Part shown: positions 40,860 to 49,319 of the stretch, piece after piece
Numbering within the stretch: the first letter of the stretch is position 1
Layout: each line of letters begins with the position of its first letter
Source: [Pasteurella] aerogenes
GTDB taxonomy: Bacteria > Pseudomonadota > Gammaproteobacteria > Enterobacterales > Pasteurellaceae
Assembly: GCA_900637275.1 (NCBI GenBank)
Contig: LR134362.1
Coordinates: 1,240,001 to 1,304,000, forward strand
Direction: 5' to 3'
DNA length: 64,000 nucleotides
Translations under genes and position numbers: made by a program
The notes under the pieces: generated by a model
Database searches by the model: none
The model's input: only the letters and a program-made list of their open reading frames with translations
What the model was told of the DNA's origin: nothing

Positions 40860-41816
40860 CTATTTTTCTACCTTATTTTCTGTGGTATTTTCGACCGCAC
40901 TTTGCACCGTTTCCCGCCACAATTTTACTTTTTTCTCTGTATAAGCAATCATTTGCAGCGCAATATCAATGCCACTGGTTTTTTCAATCATCTCCAATCC
41001 CGGACTTGCGTTAACTTCCAAAACCAACGGACCTTGTGCCGAGCGAATCAAATCTACGCCAGCGATATCTAATCCTAAAGCACGTGCTGCTTTAATAGCG
41101 ATGTCTTTTTCTTCCTCGCTTAATTGCACCGGCTCCGCGCTACCGCCCCGATGGAAGTTCGCTCGAAATTCCCCGCTTTGACAAATGCGCCGCATCGCCG
41201 CTACCACCTTATCGCCAATCACAAAACAGCGTAAATCCGCGCCCTCCGCTTCGGCAATAAAATCCTGCAATAATACCGGCACATTCGATTGTGACAATGT
41301 TTCCAGAATACTGACCGCACTTCGTTCTCTTTCCGCTAAAATCACGCCGATACCCTGTGAACCACTCAAGGTTTTTAAAATCGTCGGCGAACGCACAAAC
41401 TTCACCGCCTCAGCTGATTGAAATTCGCTACCACTCAACGCGGAATTCGGCACCGGAATATGTTGCTGCATCAAAACTTGTAAACTCTGCCATTTATCTC
41501 GCGCCAACAAAAAAGCCGATGCCGAGTTCAAACAATAAATATTTTCCCCTTCAAAATGACGCAATACCGCACATCCCATACGATTACTGCCAGCCCCGAA
41601 ACGCGGGAGAACCGCATCATAACCACTTAATAAATAAGGCGGATGTTCGTTATTGCTTTGATAATAAAGTTGAAAGTGCGGTGCATTTTCCGACAGTTTT
41701 ATTAAACAGCGATTTGGATCTAAAATATCCATTGAATGCCCACTTTCTTGTGCCGCTTCTTGTAGTCGCTGACAACTGTATAATCGAGGTTCTCGACACA
41801 ACATCAACAATTTCAT
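40860..41816 (-). CDS. rimK: Ribosomal protein S6 glutamate ligase-type ATP-grasp enzyme
   Basis: A 318-residue ATP-grasp ligase. RimK in E. coli adds glutamates to the C-terminus of ribosomal protein S6 and makes poly-glutamate. Motifs: [17 protein letters not shown] (ATP loop), [30 protein letters not shown], and [30 protein letters not shown] (Mg-binding Glu/Asn). The C-terminus extends about 18 residues past E. coli RimK, and an uptake signal encodes part of the tail (QSAVEN). It lies 5 bp after nfsA, repeating the E. coli nfsA-rimK order. Confidence 0.92.
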   Translation of the reverse strand: MKLLMLCREPRLYSCQRLQEAAQESGHSMDILDPNRCLIKLSENAPHFQLYYQSNNEHPPYLLSGYDAVLPRFGAGSNRMGCAVLRHFEGENIYCLNSASAFLLARDKWQSLQVLMQQHIPVPNSALSGSEFQSAEAVKFVRSPTILKTLSGSQGIGVILAERERSAVSILETLSQSNVPVLLQDFIAEAEGADLRCFVIGDKVVAAMRRICQSGEFRANFHRGGSAEPVQLSEEEKDIAIKAARALGLDIAGVDLIRSAQGPLVLEVNASPGLEMIEKTSGIDIALQMIAYTEKKVKLWRETVQSAVENTTENKVEK

Positions 41817-41821
41817 ATTGC

Positions 41822-42553
41822 CTACTTTTTCGCAAAACCCTGTTGGTTTAGATAAGGTAAAATAGCCGGTCTTACCGGGTGTGCTAAGGCTTTTACCACA
41901 TTTTTAGACCAATTCATCTCAATTTGGCTGCGTTTTTGATAATAGTCTGCAACCTGCTGATCAAAATCTGCCAAGGATTGAGGCGCAAGAGATTGATATT
42001 GATTTTCAAAAAACATCATCTCTTTCGGCAATCTTGGTTTCAGTGGCGGATCTTGATCCGGATACCCCAAGCAAAGCCCAACAACAGGAAAAGTATGCTC
42101 TGGTAAGTTTAGCAATTTCCCCACTCGCTCAATTTGGTTGCGTAATGAACCAATATAAACGCCGCCTAAGCCCAAACTTTCTGCACTCGCCAACACATTT
42201 TGCGCCATAATTCCTGTATCGACCGAGCCAATTAAGACCACTTCCATCCAATCTAATTGCGCCTCAGCACAAATTTGCTGATGCTTATTAAAATCGACAC
42301 AAAATACCCAAAATTCAGGCGCACTTTTGACATATTCCTGATTGGAACAACATTCCATCAATTGCCCACGCAACATTTCGTCAGTCACCCGAATAATCGA
42401 AACACATTGTAAATGATTAGAACTTGAGGCAAAGCGCGCCACATTAATTAAATTCTCAATCAATTCCGGCGCAAGCGGTTGCGCTTTAAATTTACGAATG
42501 GAACGATGAGACAATAGACATTCTAAAGTTGGGGAGGTTAATGAATTTGCCAT
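41822..42553 (-). CDS. nfsA: Oxygen-insensitive NADPH nitroreductase
   Basis: A 243-residue FMN-dependent NADPH reductase of the NfsA/FRP group. FMN and NADPH contacts lie in [52 protein letters not shown], and [29 protein letters not shown]. The open frame extends to 42649, but the ATG at 42553 has GAGGA upstream and gives the usual N-terminus ([20 protein letters not shown]). It is divergent from grxA and directly followed by rimK. Confidence 0.93.
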   Translation of the reverse strand: MANSLTSPTLECLLSHRSIRKFKAQPLAPELIENLINVARFASSSNHLQCVSIIRVTDEMLRGQLMECCSNQEYVKSAPEFWVFCVDFNKHQQICAEAQLDWMEVVLIGSVDTGIMAQNVLASAESLGLGGVYIGSLRNQIERVGKLLNLPEHTFPVVGLCLGYPDQDPPLKPRLPKEMMFFENQYQSLAPQSLADFDQQVADYYQKRSQIEMNWSKNVVKALAHPVRPAILPYLNQQGFAKK

Positions 42554-42684
42554 AAAATTTTCCTCGCTAAACAGTATTTCATCTATTATACCAATCATAC
42601 CAATGCTTAAAAACTGTTTATTCTTTTTTGTTGAATAAGGTAAAATCATTGGTGTTTTTAATCCAAAATAAGAGGAAATTAATT

Positions 42685-42948
42685 ATGTTCGTAGTCATTT
42701 TCGGTCGTCCGGGTTGCCCATATTGTGTACGCGCAAAAAATTTAGCGGAAAAATTGCAAAATACCGTGGAAAATTTTGAATACCGTTATGTCGATATTAT
42801 CGCCGAAGGCATCAGCAAAGCCGATTTATCCAAATCTGTTGGTAAACCAGTTGAAACTGTGCCGCAAATTTTTATTGATGAAAAACCGATTGGCGGTTGC
42901 ACCGATTTTGAAGCATTAATGAAAACACAATTTAACGTGGTTGCATAA
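42685..42948 (+). CDS. grxA: Glutaredoxin 1
   Basis: An 87-residue dithiol glutaredoxin reducing ribonucleotide reductase and other disulfides with glutathione. The active site CPYC is at residues 11-14; the cis-Pro region VPQIFIDEKPIGGCTDFEAL follows. The frame opens at 42628, but the ATG at 42685 with AGAGGA upstream gives the standard length. Divergent from nfsA across a 131-bp gap. Confidence 0.95.
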   Translation: MFVVIFGRPGCPYCVRAKNLAEKLQNTVENFEYRYVDIIAEGISKADLSKSVGKPVETVPQIFIDEKPIGGCTDFEALMKTQFNVVA

Positions 42949-43342
42949 TCATTAAAGACTTTAAAAAATCTATTTATTTACAATAAGTTGCACCTTAACC
43001 CTATATAACATCATTTTAGAGTTAAGGTGCAAAATGAAAAAAGCCTATAGCCTTTCTTGCTTTTTGGGTTATAATCCAACACGATAAGTTTTTTATCAAA
43101 TCGAGCCTTATACCTTTACTCCTTCTTCGAGCAATCCTATAAGACCCAAGCAAATTAAACCCTAAATTCCTATACCCTCTCCGCCTCTATTTAGGAGAGA
43201 TTCAATATATTTCCAATAGAAGTTTCAGGATCACAGATCCCAATGAGAGTTGCCCGTTTTTCATCATTCGGACAAATAGGAATCCTTGATTATTTTAATG
43301 AGTTGTTTAAATAATCAGGAAAAATCAATGGAGGATATTATT
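42949..43342. other. Long intergenic region with dyad and possible gene remnant
   Basis: Nearly 400 bp without an intact gene. It holds a perfect 10-bp inverted repeat, GCACCTTAAC … GTTAAGGTGC (42990-43030). Near 43207-43314 is a short coding-like stretch ending FSSFGQIGILDYFNELFK before a TAA. I do not recognise this peptide; it might be the tail of a decayed gene. Stops in all frames rule out a functional gene. Confidence 0.45.
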
Positions 43343-44395
43343 ATGGAACAAAAATTGCGCACAGAATTTGTAAAAGACTAGGTAGCTCCATACGGTCAAC
43401 AAATTTCCTATGGAAAAATTGCCTTGGAAGAACACTATGAATCACCAGACTGGGAGGCAACCGGTGATCCACAAAATGAAACTGCACGAAATAAAGTGGA
43501 CTATTTTGAAGCAGTAAAACAACGCCTACATTCCGCCGAAATCAGGATTAAAGAAATGGACCGTAACGGAGTGGAAATGTTTATCATGTCACTTACCCAA
43601 CCGGGTATTCAAGAAATATTAGATACCAAAGAAGCCATTGCACGCGCTCATGAAATGAATGTTTGGGTCTATGAAAATTATGTCAAAAAATATCCAACAC
43701 GCTTCAACGCCTTTGCTGCAGTCGCATTGCAAGATCCCGAAGCAGCTGCCAAAGAATTGGAATTTTGTGTGAAAGAATTAGGTTTTGTCGGCGCCTTAGT
43801 CAATGGCTACACCATGAAAAATGATAAAGACAATATCGAATATTTGGATGAAAAACAAAATTTACCATTCTGGAAAAAATTAGTTGAACTTGATGTACCG
43901 CTTTATTTGCACCCAAGAGATCCGGCACCAAGCCAACAACGCGCTTATAAAGGATACGAAGGGTTACTCGGTTCCGCTTGGGGCTTCGGCGCAGAAACCG
44001 CGCTCCATGCTCTACGTTTATTATGTAGCGGATTATTCGACGAACTTCCAACTGCAAAATTAATTTTAGGTCACTTAGGCGAAGGTTTACCATTTGGATT
44101 ACCAAGATTACAACACCGCTTAAATAACCAAAAACCATGTGGCGCTCACAAAAAACCACTTACCGAATATTTTGAAAAAAATGTTTACATTACCACCAGT
44201 GGTCACTTTAATACACAAGCCTTCCTTAATACCTTAACCGAAAGCAATATGTCTCATGTCATGTTCTCGTCCGATACACCGTATGAAAGCTTGGACGAAG
44301 CAGCAATTTGGTTTGATAATGTCCCATTAAGCTATGCCGATCGTTTACGCATCGGCAGAACCAATGCGGTTGAATTACTAAAACTCAATATTTAA
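43343..44395 (+). pseudogene. Dihydroxybenzoate decarboxylase-like amidohydrolase with in-frame TAG
   Basis: This amidohydrolase-2 family protein resembles gamma-resorcylate (2,6-dihydroxybenzoate) and 2,3-dihydroxybenzoate decarboxylases, which are zinc or manganese TIM-barrel non-oxidative decarboxylases. The natural start looks like the ATG at 43343, eight bases after GGAGG. Codon 13 is TAG (43379-43381), and the frame then stays open to 44395. The metal and catalytic residues are intact: EEH in KIALEEHYE, H in LYLHPRD, H in ILGHLGEG, D in MFSSDTPYES. Without readthrough, only a TTG at 43424 could start the frame. That would leave about 323 residues but lose the first beta strand (GKIA), and no good ribosome site is visible. 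I therefore call it a probable recent pseudogene. A sequencing error or stop-codon readthrough is possible. The true substrate is unproven. Confidence 0.7.
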
Positions 44396-44415
44396 CAAAC
44401 GAAATCTATGAAGCA

Positions 44416-44458
44416 AAATTCTCCCATTCTCTTTGGTGGGAGGATTTTTTTGTTTTTT
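44416..44458 (+). terminator. Terminator after the amidohydrolase
   Basis: Stem CTCCCA … TGGGAG with a ten-base loop is followed by GATTTTTTTG. About 25 bp past the stop. Confidence 0.7.
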
Positions 44459-44527
44459 TAAAACCTCGCCATTTTTTACCGCACTTTTTCTCTCTTGAAC
44501 AAAAATTCACTTGCATATTTTAAAAAA

Positions 44528-44541
44528 TAAATATAAATTCA
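44528..44541 (+). promoter_or_regulatory. Putative ARG box (ArgR operator) upstream of argA
   Basis: TAAATATAAATTCA matches the E. coli ARG box core TGAAT-N4-ATTCA with one mismatch, 34 bp before the argA start. A weaker copy (TGCATATTTTAAAA) lies just upstream, as in tandem ARG boxes. Arginine repression is inferred. Confidence 0.5.
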
Positions 44542-44574
44542 AAATAAAAGAATAATTATGCAAAAGGAAGCCTT

Positions 44575-45885
44575 ATGCGCAGCACAGAATTAGTCCAATG
44601 GTTCAGACAATCTACGCCTTATGTCAATATGCACCGCGGTAAAACCTTCGTGATCATGCTCGATGGGGATACCATTGCTAGTCCAAATTTTATTAATATT
44701 ATCAGCGACATCAGTTTATTGCATAGTCTAGGCATTAAGCTAGTCATTGTTTTTGGCGCAAGAGTTCAAATTAACGAATTACTTGAATTTCACCACATTT
44801 CCTCGTCCTATCACAAAAATATTCGTGTCACCGACCAACGAACCCTCGAATTAGTGAAACAAGCAGTCGGACGGTTAAATTACGATATTGCCGCCCGTTT
44901 AAGTGTGCGCCTGCCCCATTCACCCGTTATTAACGTTATCAGCAGCAATTTTATTATTGCGCAACCTATCGGCGTGGATGACGGTATAGACTATATGTTA
45001 ACTGGAAAAATCCGCCGTATTGATACGGAACAAATTCAGCGCCACCTAGACAATGGCTCTATCGTTTTGCTCGGACCTATCGCGCCCTCTGTGACCGGTG
45101 AGGCATTCAATTTACCTTTTGAAGAAATTGCCACCAAAGTAGCGATTAAATTAAAAGCTGAAAAACTCATCGGTTTTTGTGATACGCAAGGCATTTTAGA
45201 TCAACAACAGCAAACCATTTCCGATTTATTGCCGCAAGATGCTCTGTTGCATTTGGCACAATTAATCCGCGACAACCAATACCACAGCTCGCAAGCACGC
45301 TTTTTACAAGCTGCTATTGACGTTTGTCGCGCTGGTGTAAAACGTTCGCATTTGCTTAGCTATGAAGAAGACGGATCGTTGCTGCAAGAATTATTTACCC
45401 GTGATGGAGTGGGAACGCAACTTTCTATGGAAAGCTCCGAGGAAGTTCGCCTTGCTACCGTTGCCGATATTCCGGGCTTATTGGAATTGATTTATCCACT
45501 GGAACAACAAGGCATTTTGGTCAAACGTTCACGCGAACAATTGGAAATGGAAATCACGCGTTACACCATTATCGATCGCGACGGTGTCGTTATTGCTTGT
45601 GCCGCCCTCAATCCGTATCCGGAAGAAAATATGGCAGAAATGGCGTGCGTGGCGGTTCATCCTGATTATCGTAATTCTTCCCGCGGCGACATTTTACTTG
45701 AAGCGATTCAAAAACGTGCCAAAGAATTACATATCGGCAAACTGTTTGTGCTCACCACGCGTACCGTACATTGGTTCCAAGAACGCGGCTTTCAATTGGC
45801 AGATGTGGACAGTTTGCCAAAATACAAACGGGAAACCTATAACTACCAACGTCGCTCCAAGATTTTAATTCAGGATCTTAGCTAA
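44575..45885 (+). CDS. argA: N-acetylglutamate synthase
   Basis: A 436-residue enzyme for the first step of arginine synthesis (glutamate + acetyl-CoA). Residues 1-280 form an amino-acid-kinase-like domain that binds arginine ([17 protein letters not shown] … [17 protein letters not shown]). Residues 290-430 form a GNAT acetyltransferase domain ([23 protein letters not shown] … [24 protein letters not shown]). AAGGAAG precedes the ATG. Length matches E. coli ArgA. Arginine genes are irregularly present in Pasteurellaceae, so an intact argA is worth noting. Confidence 0.95.
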   Translation: MRSTELVQWFRQSTPYVNMHRGKTFVIMLDGDTIASPNFINIISDISLLHSLGIKLVIVFGARVQINELLEFHHISSSYHKNIRVTDQRTLELVKQAVGRLNYDIAARLSVRLPHSPVINVISSNFIIAQPIGVDDGIDYMLTGKIRRIDTEQIQRHLDNGSIVLLGPIAPSVTGEAFNLPFEEIATKVAIKLKAEKLIGFCDTQGILDQQQQTISDLLPQDALLHLAQLIRDNQYHSSQARFLQAAIDVCRAGVKRSHLLSYEEDGSLLQELFTRDGVGTQLSMESSEEVRLATVADIPGLLELIYPLEQQGILVKRSREQLEMEITRYTIIDRDGVVIACAALNPYPEENMAEMACVAVHPDYRNSSRGDILLEAIQKRAKELHIGKLFVLTTRTVHWFQERGFQLADVDSLPKYKRETYNYQRRSKILIQDLS

Positions 45886-46045
45886 AAGTGCGGTCATTTT
45901 TTAACGATTTTTGTGCATATTTGAACGATGCACAAATATTCTAATTTCGTAAATCGCGTTGATTAATGTGAAAAAATCGTAAAAATTCTACCGCACTTTC
46001 TTATATAGATGCGTCAAGAACGTTTAAGAAACAGGAATTTTTAAC
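45886..46045. other. Gap between argA and ompW
   Basis: It holds two uptake signals in opposite orientation (near 45887 and 45991), too far apart for a simple hairpin, and no gene. A TGTGCAT … ATGCACA dyad is seen near 45913-45933. Confidence 0.4.
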
Positions 46046-46080
46046 GCAAAAAAATCGGCACATCAATAAATGCGCCGATA
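46046..46080 (-). terminator. Terminator after ompW
   Basis: On the minus strand ATCGGCGCAT … ATGTGCCGAT pairs with one G-U wobble and is followed by TTTTTTT. Confidence 0.75.
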
Positions 46081-46102
46081 AAAATTGGTTCCTGTTAAGA
46101 CA

Positions 46103-46750
46103 TTAGAAACGGTAACCTAACCCCATAAAGAACACAAACGGATCTAATTTTACATCGACTTCATGATCAAGAGTTAATGCTTTAAATTTCGCGGTAGTTT
46201 TAATATGTGTATACCACATTGCGGTATTGAAGAATAAGTTATCGGTTAACTTAATATCAATCCCCGCATTCACAACCGGACCGAATGAATGTTTATCAAC
46301 GCTCAAATCACTAATCTTATCATTTTTAATTTTTGCATTAAAGAAACGTGTATAGTTCAAACCCGCCCCCACGTAAGGACGTGCTGGAGAATCTTTATCT
46401 AAGAAATAGTATTGTAAATAAAGACTTGGCGGCAATTGTTTTAATTTTACTACTTCACCCAAATTCAATCCCAACGCTGGAACATTTCCATCGATACCAT
46501 GAGAGAATGGTGTTGCAGCTAATAACTCTACCCCGATATTATCGGTAATCATATAGGTTCCGGTTAACCCTAATTGCGCGTTGTCTTTAACATCTAAACC
46601 GACTTCAAGCGGCGTTTTGGTATCGGAATTAGAATGTGCGGAAACAAAAACGCCACCAGCACGCAGCAAGAAACTACCAGCTTCATGGGCGCTTGCACTC
46701 CCTGCCATTAATGCGGCAGCCATTCCTAATACTAATGCTGTTTTTTTCAT
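46103..46750 (-). CDS. ompW: Outer-membrane protein OmpW family
   Basis: A 215-residue eight-stranded outer-membrane barrel that forms a small hydrophobic channel. The signal peptide KKTALVLGMAAALMAGSASA is cut near residue 21. The mature start HEAGSFLLRAGGVFVSAHSN, the ITDNIGVELLAATPFSHGI block and the final aromatic GYRF are typical. It is divergent from yciC across a gap carrying a perfect FNR box. In E. coli OmpW is FNR-regulated and lies beside the yci genes, so context agrees. Confidence 0.94.
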   Translation of the reverse strand: MKKTALVLGMAAALMAGSASAHEAGSFLLRAGGVFVSAHSNSDTKTPLEVGLDVKDNAQLGLTGTYMITDNIGVELLAATPFSHGIDGNVPALGLNLGEVVKLKQLPPSLYLQYYFLDKDSPARPYVGAGLNYTRFFNAKIKNDKISDLSVDKHSFGPVVNAGIDIKLTDNLFFNTAMWYTHIKTTAKFKALTLDHEVDVKLDPFVFFMGLGYRF

Positions 46751-46862
46751 GTTAAATCCCTCTTATATCTTTTAATGTAATAAATTGTTTAACCCTAAAA
46801 AAATTGTGTCTATTTTGACGCAAAGAAATATAACACTTTATGGGTATAAATTTCGTGAACTA

Positions 46863-46885
46863 GATCAAATTTTTGAAAATTGATC
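46863..46885. promoter_or_regulatory. Spaced GATCAA/TTGATC dyad upstream of ompW
   Basis: GATCAA (46863-46868) and TTGATC (46880-46885) are exact inverted halves 11 bp apart. They resemble separated FNR half-sites but lack FNR spacing. Confidence 0.35.
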
Positions 46886-46939
46886 TTTAATTTATTTGCA
46901 TAAAAACCATTTTTTCATTTAAACATCGATTAAATAAAT

Positions 46940-46953
46940 TTGATATACATCAA
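46940..46953. promoter_or_regulatory. FNR box between ompW and yciC
   Basis: TTGATATACATCAA is a perfect match to TTGAT-N4-ATCAA. It lies 190 bp upstream of ompW and just upstream of the yciC promoter, so it could act on either divergent unit. Confidence 0.75.
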
Positions 46954-46965
46954 TTTCACGCTTTT

Positions 46966-46995
46966 TTGTCAATTTAAAACGGAATCCTGTATAAT
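46966..46995 (+). promoter_or_regulatory. Sigma-70 promoter of yciC-yciB-yciA-yciI
   Basis: TTGTCA (46966-46971) and a perfect TATAAT (46990-46995) are 18 bp apart, 39 bp upstream of the yciC start. The FNR box ends 12 bp before the -35 box. Confidence 0.75.
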
Positions 46996-47034
46996 AGAGC
47001 GGTTATTTTTATTTGTATTATTTGGATGACATGA

Positions 47035-47802
47035 ATGCCGATTAACTTTACTCAGATTTTTCAAGACAGCTGGAATTTTATGCGTAATCAACAAAAAATT
47101 ACCATACAATTCATTATGTTATTTTTTATTTCTTCATTAGCGACCAGCTTATTAATCCCCACGGGCGCAGCGCCTGCCGATCTAGCGGTAAACGAGCAAA
47201 CCGGAGCGAATGAATTACAGGCGTTGATTACTCAAGCCGACACAACAAATAGTGTAGCAATGCTTATTCAAGTGGTCTTCACCATGTTTCTTTCCGCATG
47301 GGGAACGGTCACGATCCACCAATTAAGTCAACGCGCCAATCCCGCCTTAAGCCAAACATTTTCCATGGCGTTAAAACGTTTTTCTGGCGTGCTATTAATC
47401 AATATTTTAACCACAGCGCTTATCGCCATCGGCTTATTGAAAGCCTTCATTGCAATCTTAACCAATACGCCGCCTTCTATTATTTCGCTGCTCTCCATTG
47501 TTTTTGGCGTTTTTATCTTTATTCGTTTATGTTTGGCAACAGTGCATTATGTCATTACTCCGATTTCGCTTAAAAATGCCTTAGCTGAAAGCTGGCAAGC
47601 GGGGATTAAACGTACCTTTCCACTATTTATTTACTGCGTGATCATTTATTTTGCCCTGCCGCTACTGATCAAAAATTTAGCAGTGATTAGCAGTAATATG
47701 ATTTTTGACGTTCTTGTGATGCTATTGATTGCGGTATTTAATATGTTTTCATTGATTTTTACCTACCGCTTCTATACGTTATTTATGCCTAAAAAAATGT
47801 GA
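47035..47802 (+). CDS. yciC: YciC family inner-membrane protein (UPF0259)
   Basis: A 255-residue protein with about six hydrophobic helices and little soluble sequence. It opens with INFTQIFQDSWNFMRNQQ, typical of the YciC/UPF0259 family. The function is unknown. It is first in a tight yciC-yciB-yciA-yciI run, the same order as in E. coli except that tonB is not between yciA and yciI. Confidence 0.85.
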   Translation: MPINFTQIFQDSWNFMRNQQKITIQFIMLFFISSLATSLLIPTGAAPADLAVNEQTGANELQALITQADTTNSVAMLIQVVFTMFLSAWGTVTIHQLSQRANPALSQTFSMALKRFSGVLLINILTTALIAIGLLKAFIAILTNTPPSIISLLSIVFGVFIFIRLCLATVHYVITPISLKNALAESWQAGIKRTFPLFIYCVIIYFALPLLIKNLAVISSNMIFDVLVMLLIAVFNMFSLIFTYRFYTLFMPKKM

Positions 47803-47814
47803 TAGGGAGGCGTG

Positions 47815-48360
47815 ATGAAACAGATTTTAGAATTTATTCCGCTGATTTTATTTTTTGCTGTCTATAAATTAGTCGGCATTCGGGAAGCGGCGATTACCCT
47901 AATTGTTGCCACAATTATACAAATGATTATTTTAAAACTGAAATATGGCAAAATAGAAAAACAGCAAATCATTATGGGAAGTGCGGTGGTTTTTTTTGGT
48001 GCTTTAACCGCCTATTTCAACGAATTAGAATTTTTAAAATGGAAAGTCACCATTGTTTATGCCCTGTTTGCATTAGTGTTACTCATCAGTCAATATGGCT
48101 TTAAAAAACCGTTAATTAAACAGTTATTAGGTAAAGAAATTCAATTACCGGAAACGGTATGGAACCGCCTTAACCTTGGCTGGAGCGGATTTTTTCTGCT
48201 TTGCATGATCATCAATTTAATTATCAGTCATTTCTTCTCTGATGATATTTGGGTTGATTTTAAAACCTTCGGTATTATTGGGATGACCTTTGTTGCCACC
48301 CTTCTTACCGGTTTTTATATTTATCGCTACTTACCAAAAACGGATAGCACAGAAGAATAA
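47815..48360 (+). CDS. yciB: Inner-membrane septation protein A / YciB
   Basis: A 181-residue inner-membrane protein with five helices ([18 protein letters not shown] … [36 protein letters not shown] … [24 protein letters not shown]). YciB/IspZ affects septation and envelope synthesis in other bacteria. GGAGG is at 47806-47810; the ATG at 47815 suits it better than the GTG three bases earlier. Twelve bp separate it from yciC. Confidence 0.92.
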   Translation: MKQILEFIPLILFFAVYKLVGIREAAITLIVATIIQMIILKLKYGKIEKQQIIMGSAVVFFGALTAYFNELEFLKWKVTIVYALFALVLLISQYGFKKPLIKQLLGKEIQLPETVWNRLNLGWSGFFLLCMIINLIISHFFSDDIWVDFKTFGIIGMTFVATLLTGFYIYRYLPKTDSTEE

Positions 48361-48369
48361 GGAAACGTT

Positions 48370-48825
48370 ATGACAAATTTTATTGACACCAATAACGGTC
48401 GCCAATCCAAAGGCACATTATTACTTCGTACACTGGCAATGCCTTCTGATACCAATGCTAATGGAGATATTTTCGGCGGCTGGATTATGTCACAAATGGA
48501 TATGGGCGGCGCGATTTTAGCCAAAGAAATTGCGCATGGTCGCGTCGTGACCGTGGCAGTAGATAGCATGAATTTTATTCGCCCAGTAGCTGTCGGCGAT
48601 GTGATCTGCTGTTATGGTGACTGCCTTTCCGTTGGACGGACATCGATCAAAATCAAAGTGGAAGTTTGGGTGAAAAAAGTATCCAGTGAACCGATTAATG
48701 AACGTTATTGCGTGACCGAAGCAACCTTTACTTTTGTCGCTGTGGATGATAAAGGCAAACCGCGTGTTATTCCACGCGAAAATAACCCGGAATTAACCGC
48801 TGCACTTGCTCACCAACTTGATTGA
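48370..48825 (+). CDS. yciA: Acyl-CoA thioesterase YciA
   Basis: A 151-residue hot-dog-fold thioesterase acting on short- and long-chain acyl-CoA. The conserved block TLAMPSDTNANGDIFGGWIMSQMDMGGAI contains the catalytic Asn/Asp region. Later VAVDSMNFIRPVAVGDVICCYG matches the family. It starts 9 bp after yciB. Confidence 0.95.
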   Translation: MTNFIDTNNGRQSKGTLLLRTLAMPSDTNANGDIFGGWIMSQMDMGGAILAKEIAHGRVVTVAVDSMNFIRPVAVGDVICCYGDCLSVGRTSIKIKVEVWVKKVSSEPINERYCVTEATFTFVAVDDKGKPRVIPRENNPELTAALAHQLD

Positions 48826-48847
48826 TTAGACATAAAAGGAGAGAAAT

Positions 48848-49144
48848 ATGTATTATGTCATTTTTGCACAAGATAAACCGAATACCTTAGCGCAACGTTT
48901 GGCGGTTCGCGAGCAACATTTAGCTCGCCTTCAACAATTGCGCGACGAAGATCGTCTTTTCGTTGCCGGCCCTAATCCAGCCATTGATGATGAAAATCCG
49001 GGTGAAGCAGGATTTACCGGTTCAACCGTTATCGCCAGATTTGACAGCTTAGAGGCGGCAAAACAATGGGCAAGCCAAGATCCTTATGTGGAAGCGGGCG
49101 TATATGGAGACGTGGTTGTCAAACCTTTTAAACGCGTTTTCTAA
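48848..49144 (+). CDS. yciI: YciI family protein
   Basis: A 98-residue ferredoxin-like-fold protein of the YCII family ([25 protein letters not shown] … [21 protein letters not shown]). The conserved His-Asp pair of the family is present ([13 protein letters not shown]). Biochemical role unknown. It ends the yci operon, with a terminator 13 bp later. Confidence 0.93.
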   Translation: MYYVIFAQDKPNTLAQRLAVREQHLARLQQLRDEDRLFVAGPNPAIDDENPGEAGFTGSTVIARFDSLEAAKQWASQDPYVEAGVYGDVVVKPFKRVF

Positions 49145-49157
49145 ATCATCATAAATT

Positions 49158-49188
49158 GGGCAACTGAAAAACAGTTGCCTTGTTTTTA
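49158..49188 (+). terminator. Terminator after yciI
   Basis: Stem GGCAACTG … CAGTTGCC with an A-rich loop, followed by TTGTTTTT. Confidence 0.82.
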
Positions 49189-49319
49189 TGCAGAATTTTT
49201 GGTTGTCGTCCACTGCATTCCGTATTATGATGGTTTAACAAATTTACAACAAACACACCGCTCTTTTTTACGAAGCGTACTCTACTTAATCAAATAATTT
49301 ATCCTAACGAGGTGATATT

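Noticed and set aside
43379..43381. TAG read as a recoded amino acid (pyrrolysine)
   Set aside because: Pasteurellaceae are not known to use pyrrolysine, and the codon lies in a poorly conserved N-terminal lead and not the active site. A mutation or sequencing error is simpler.
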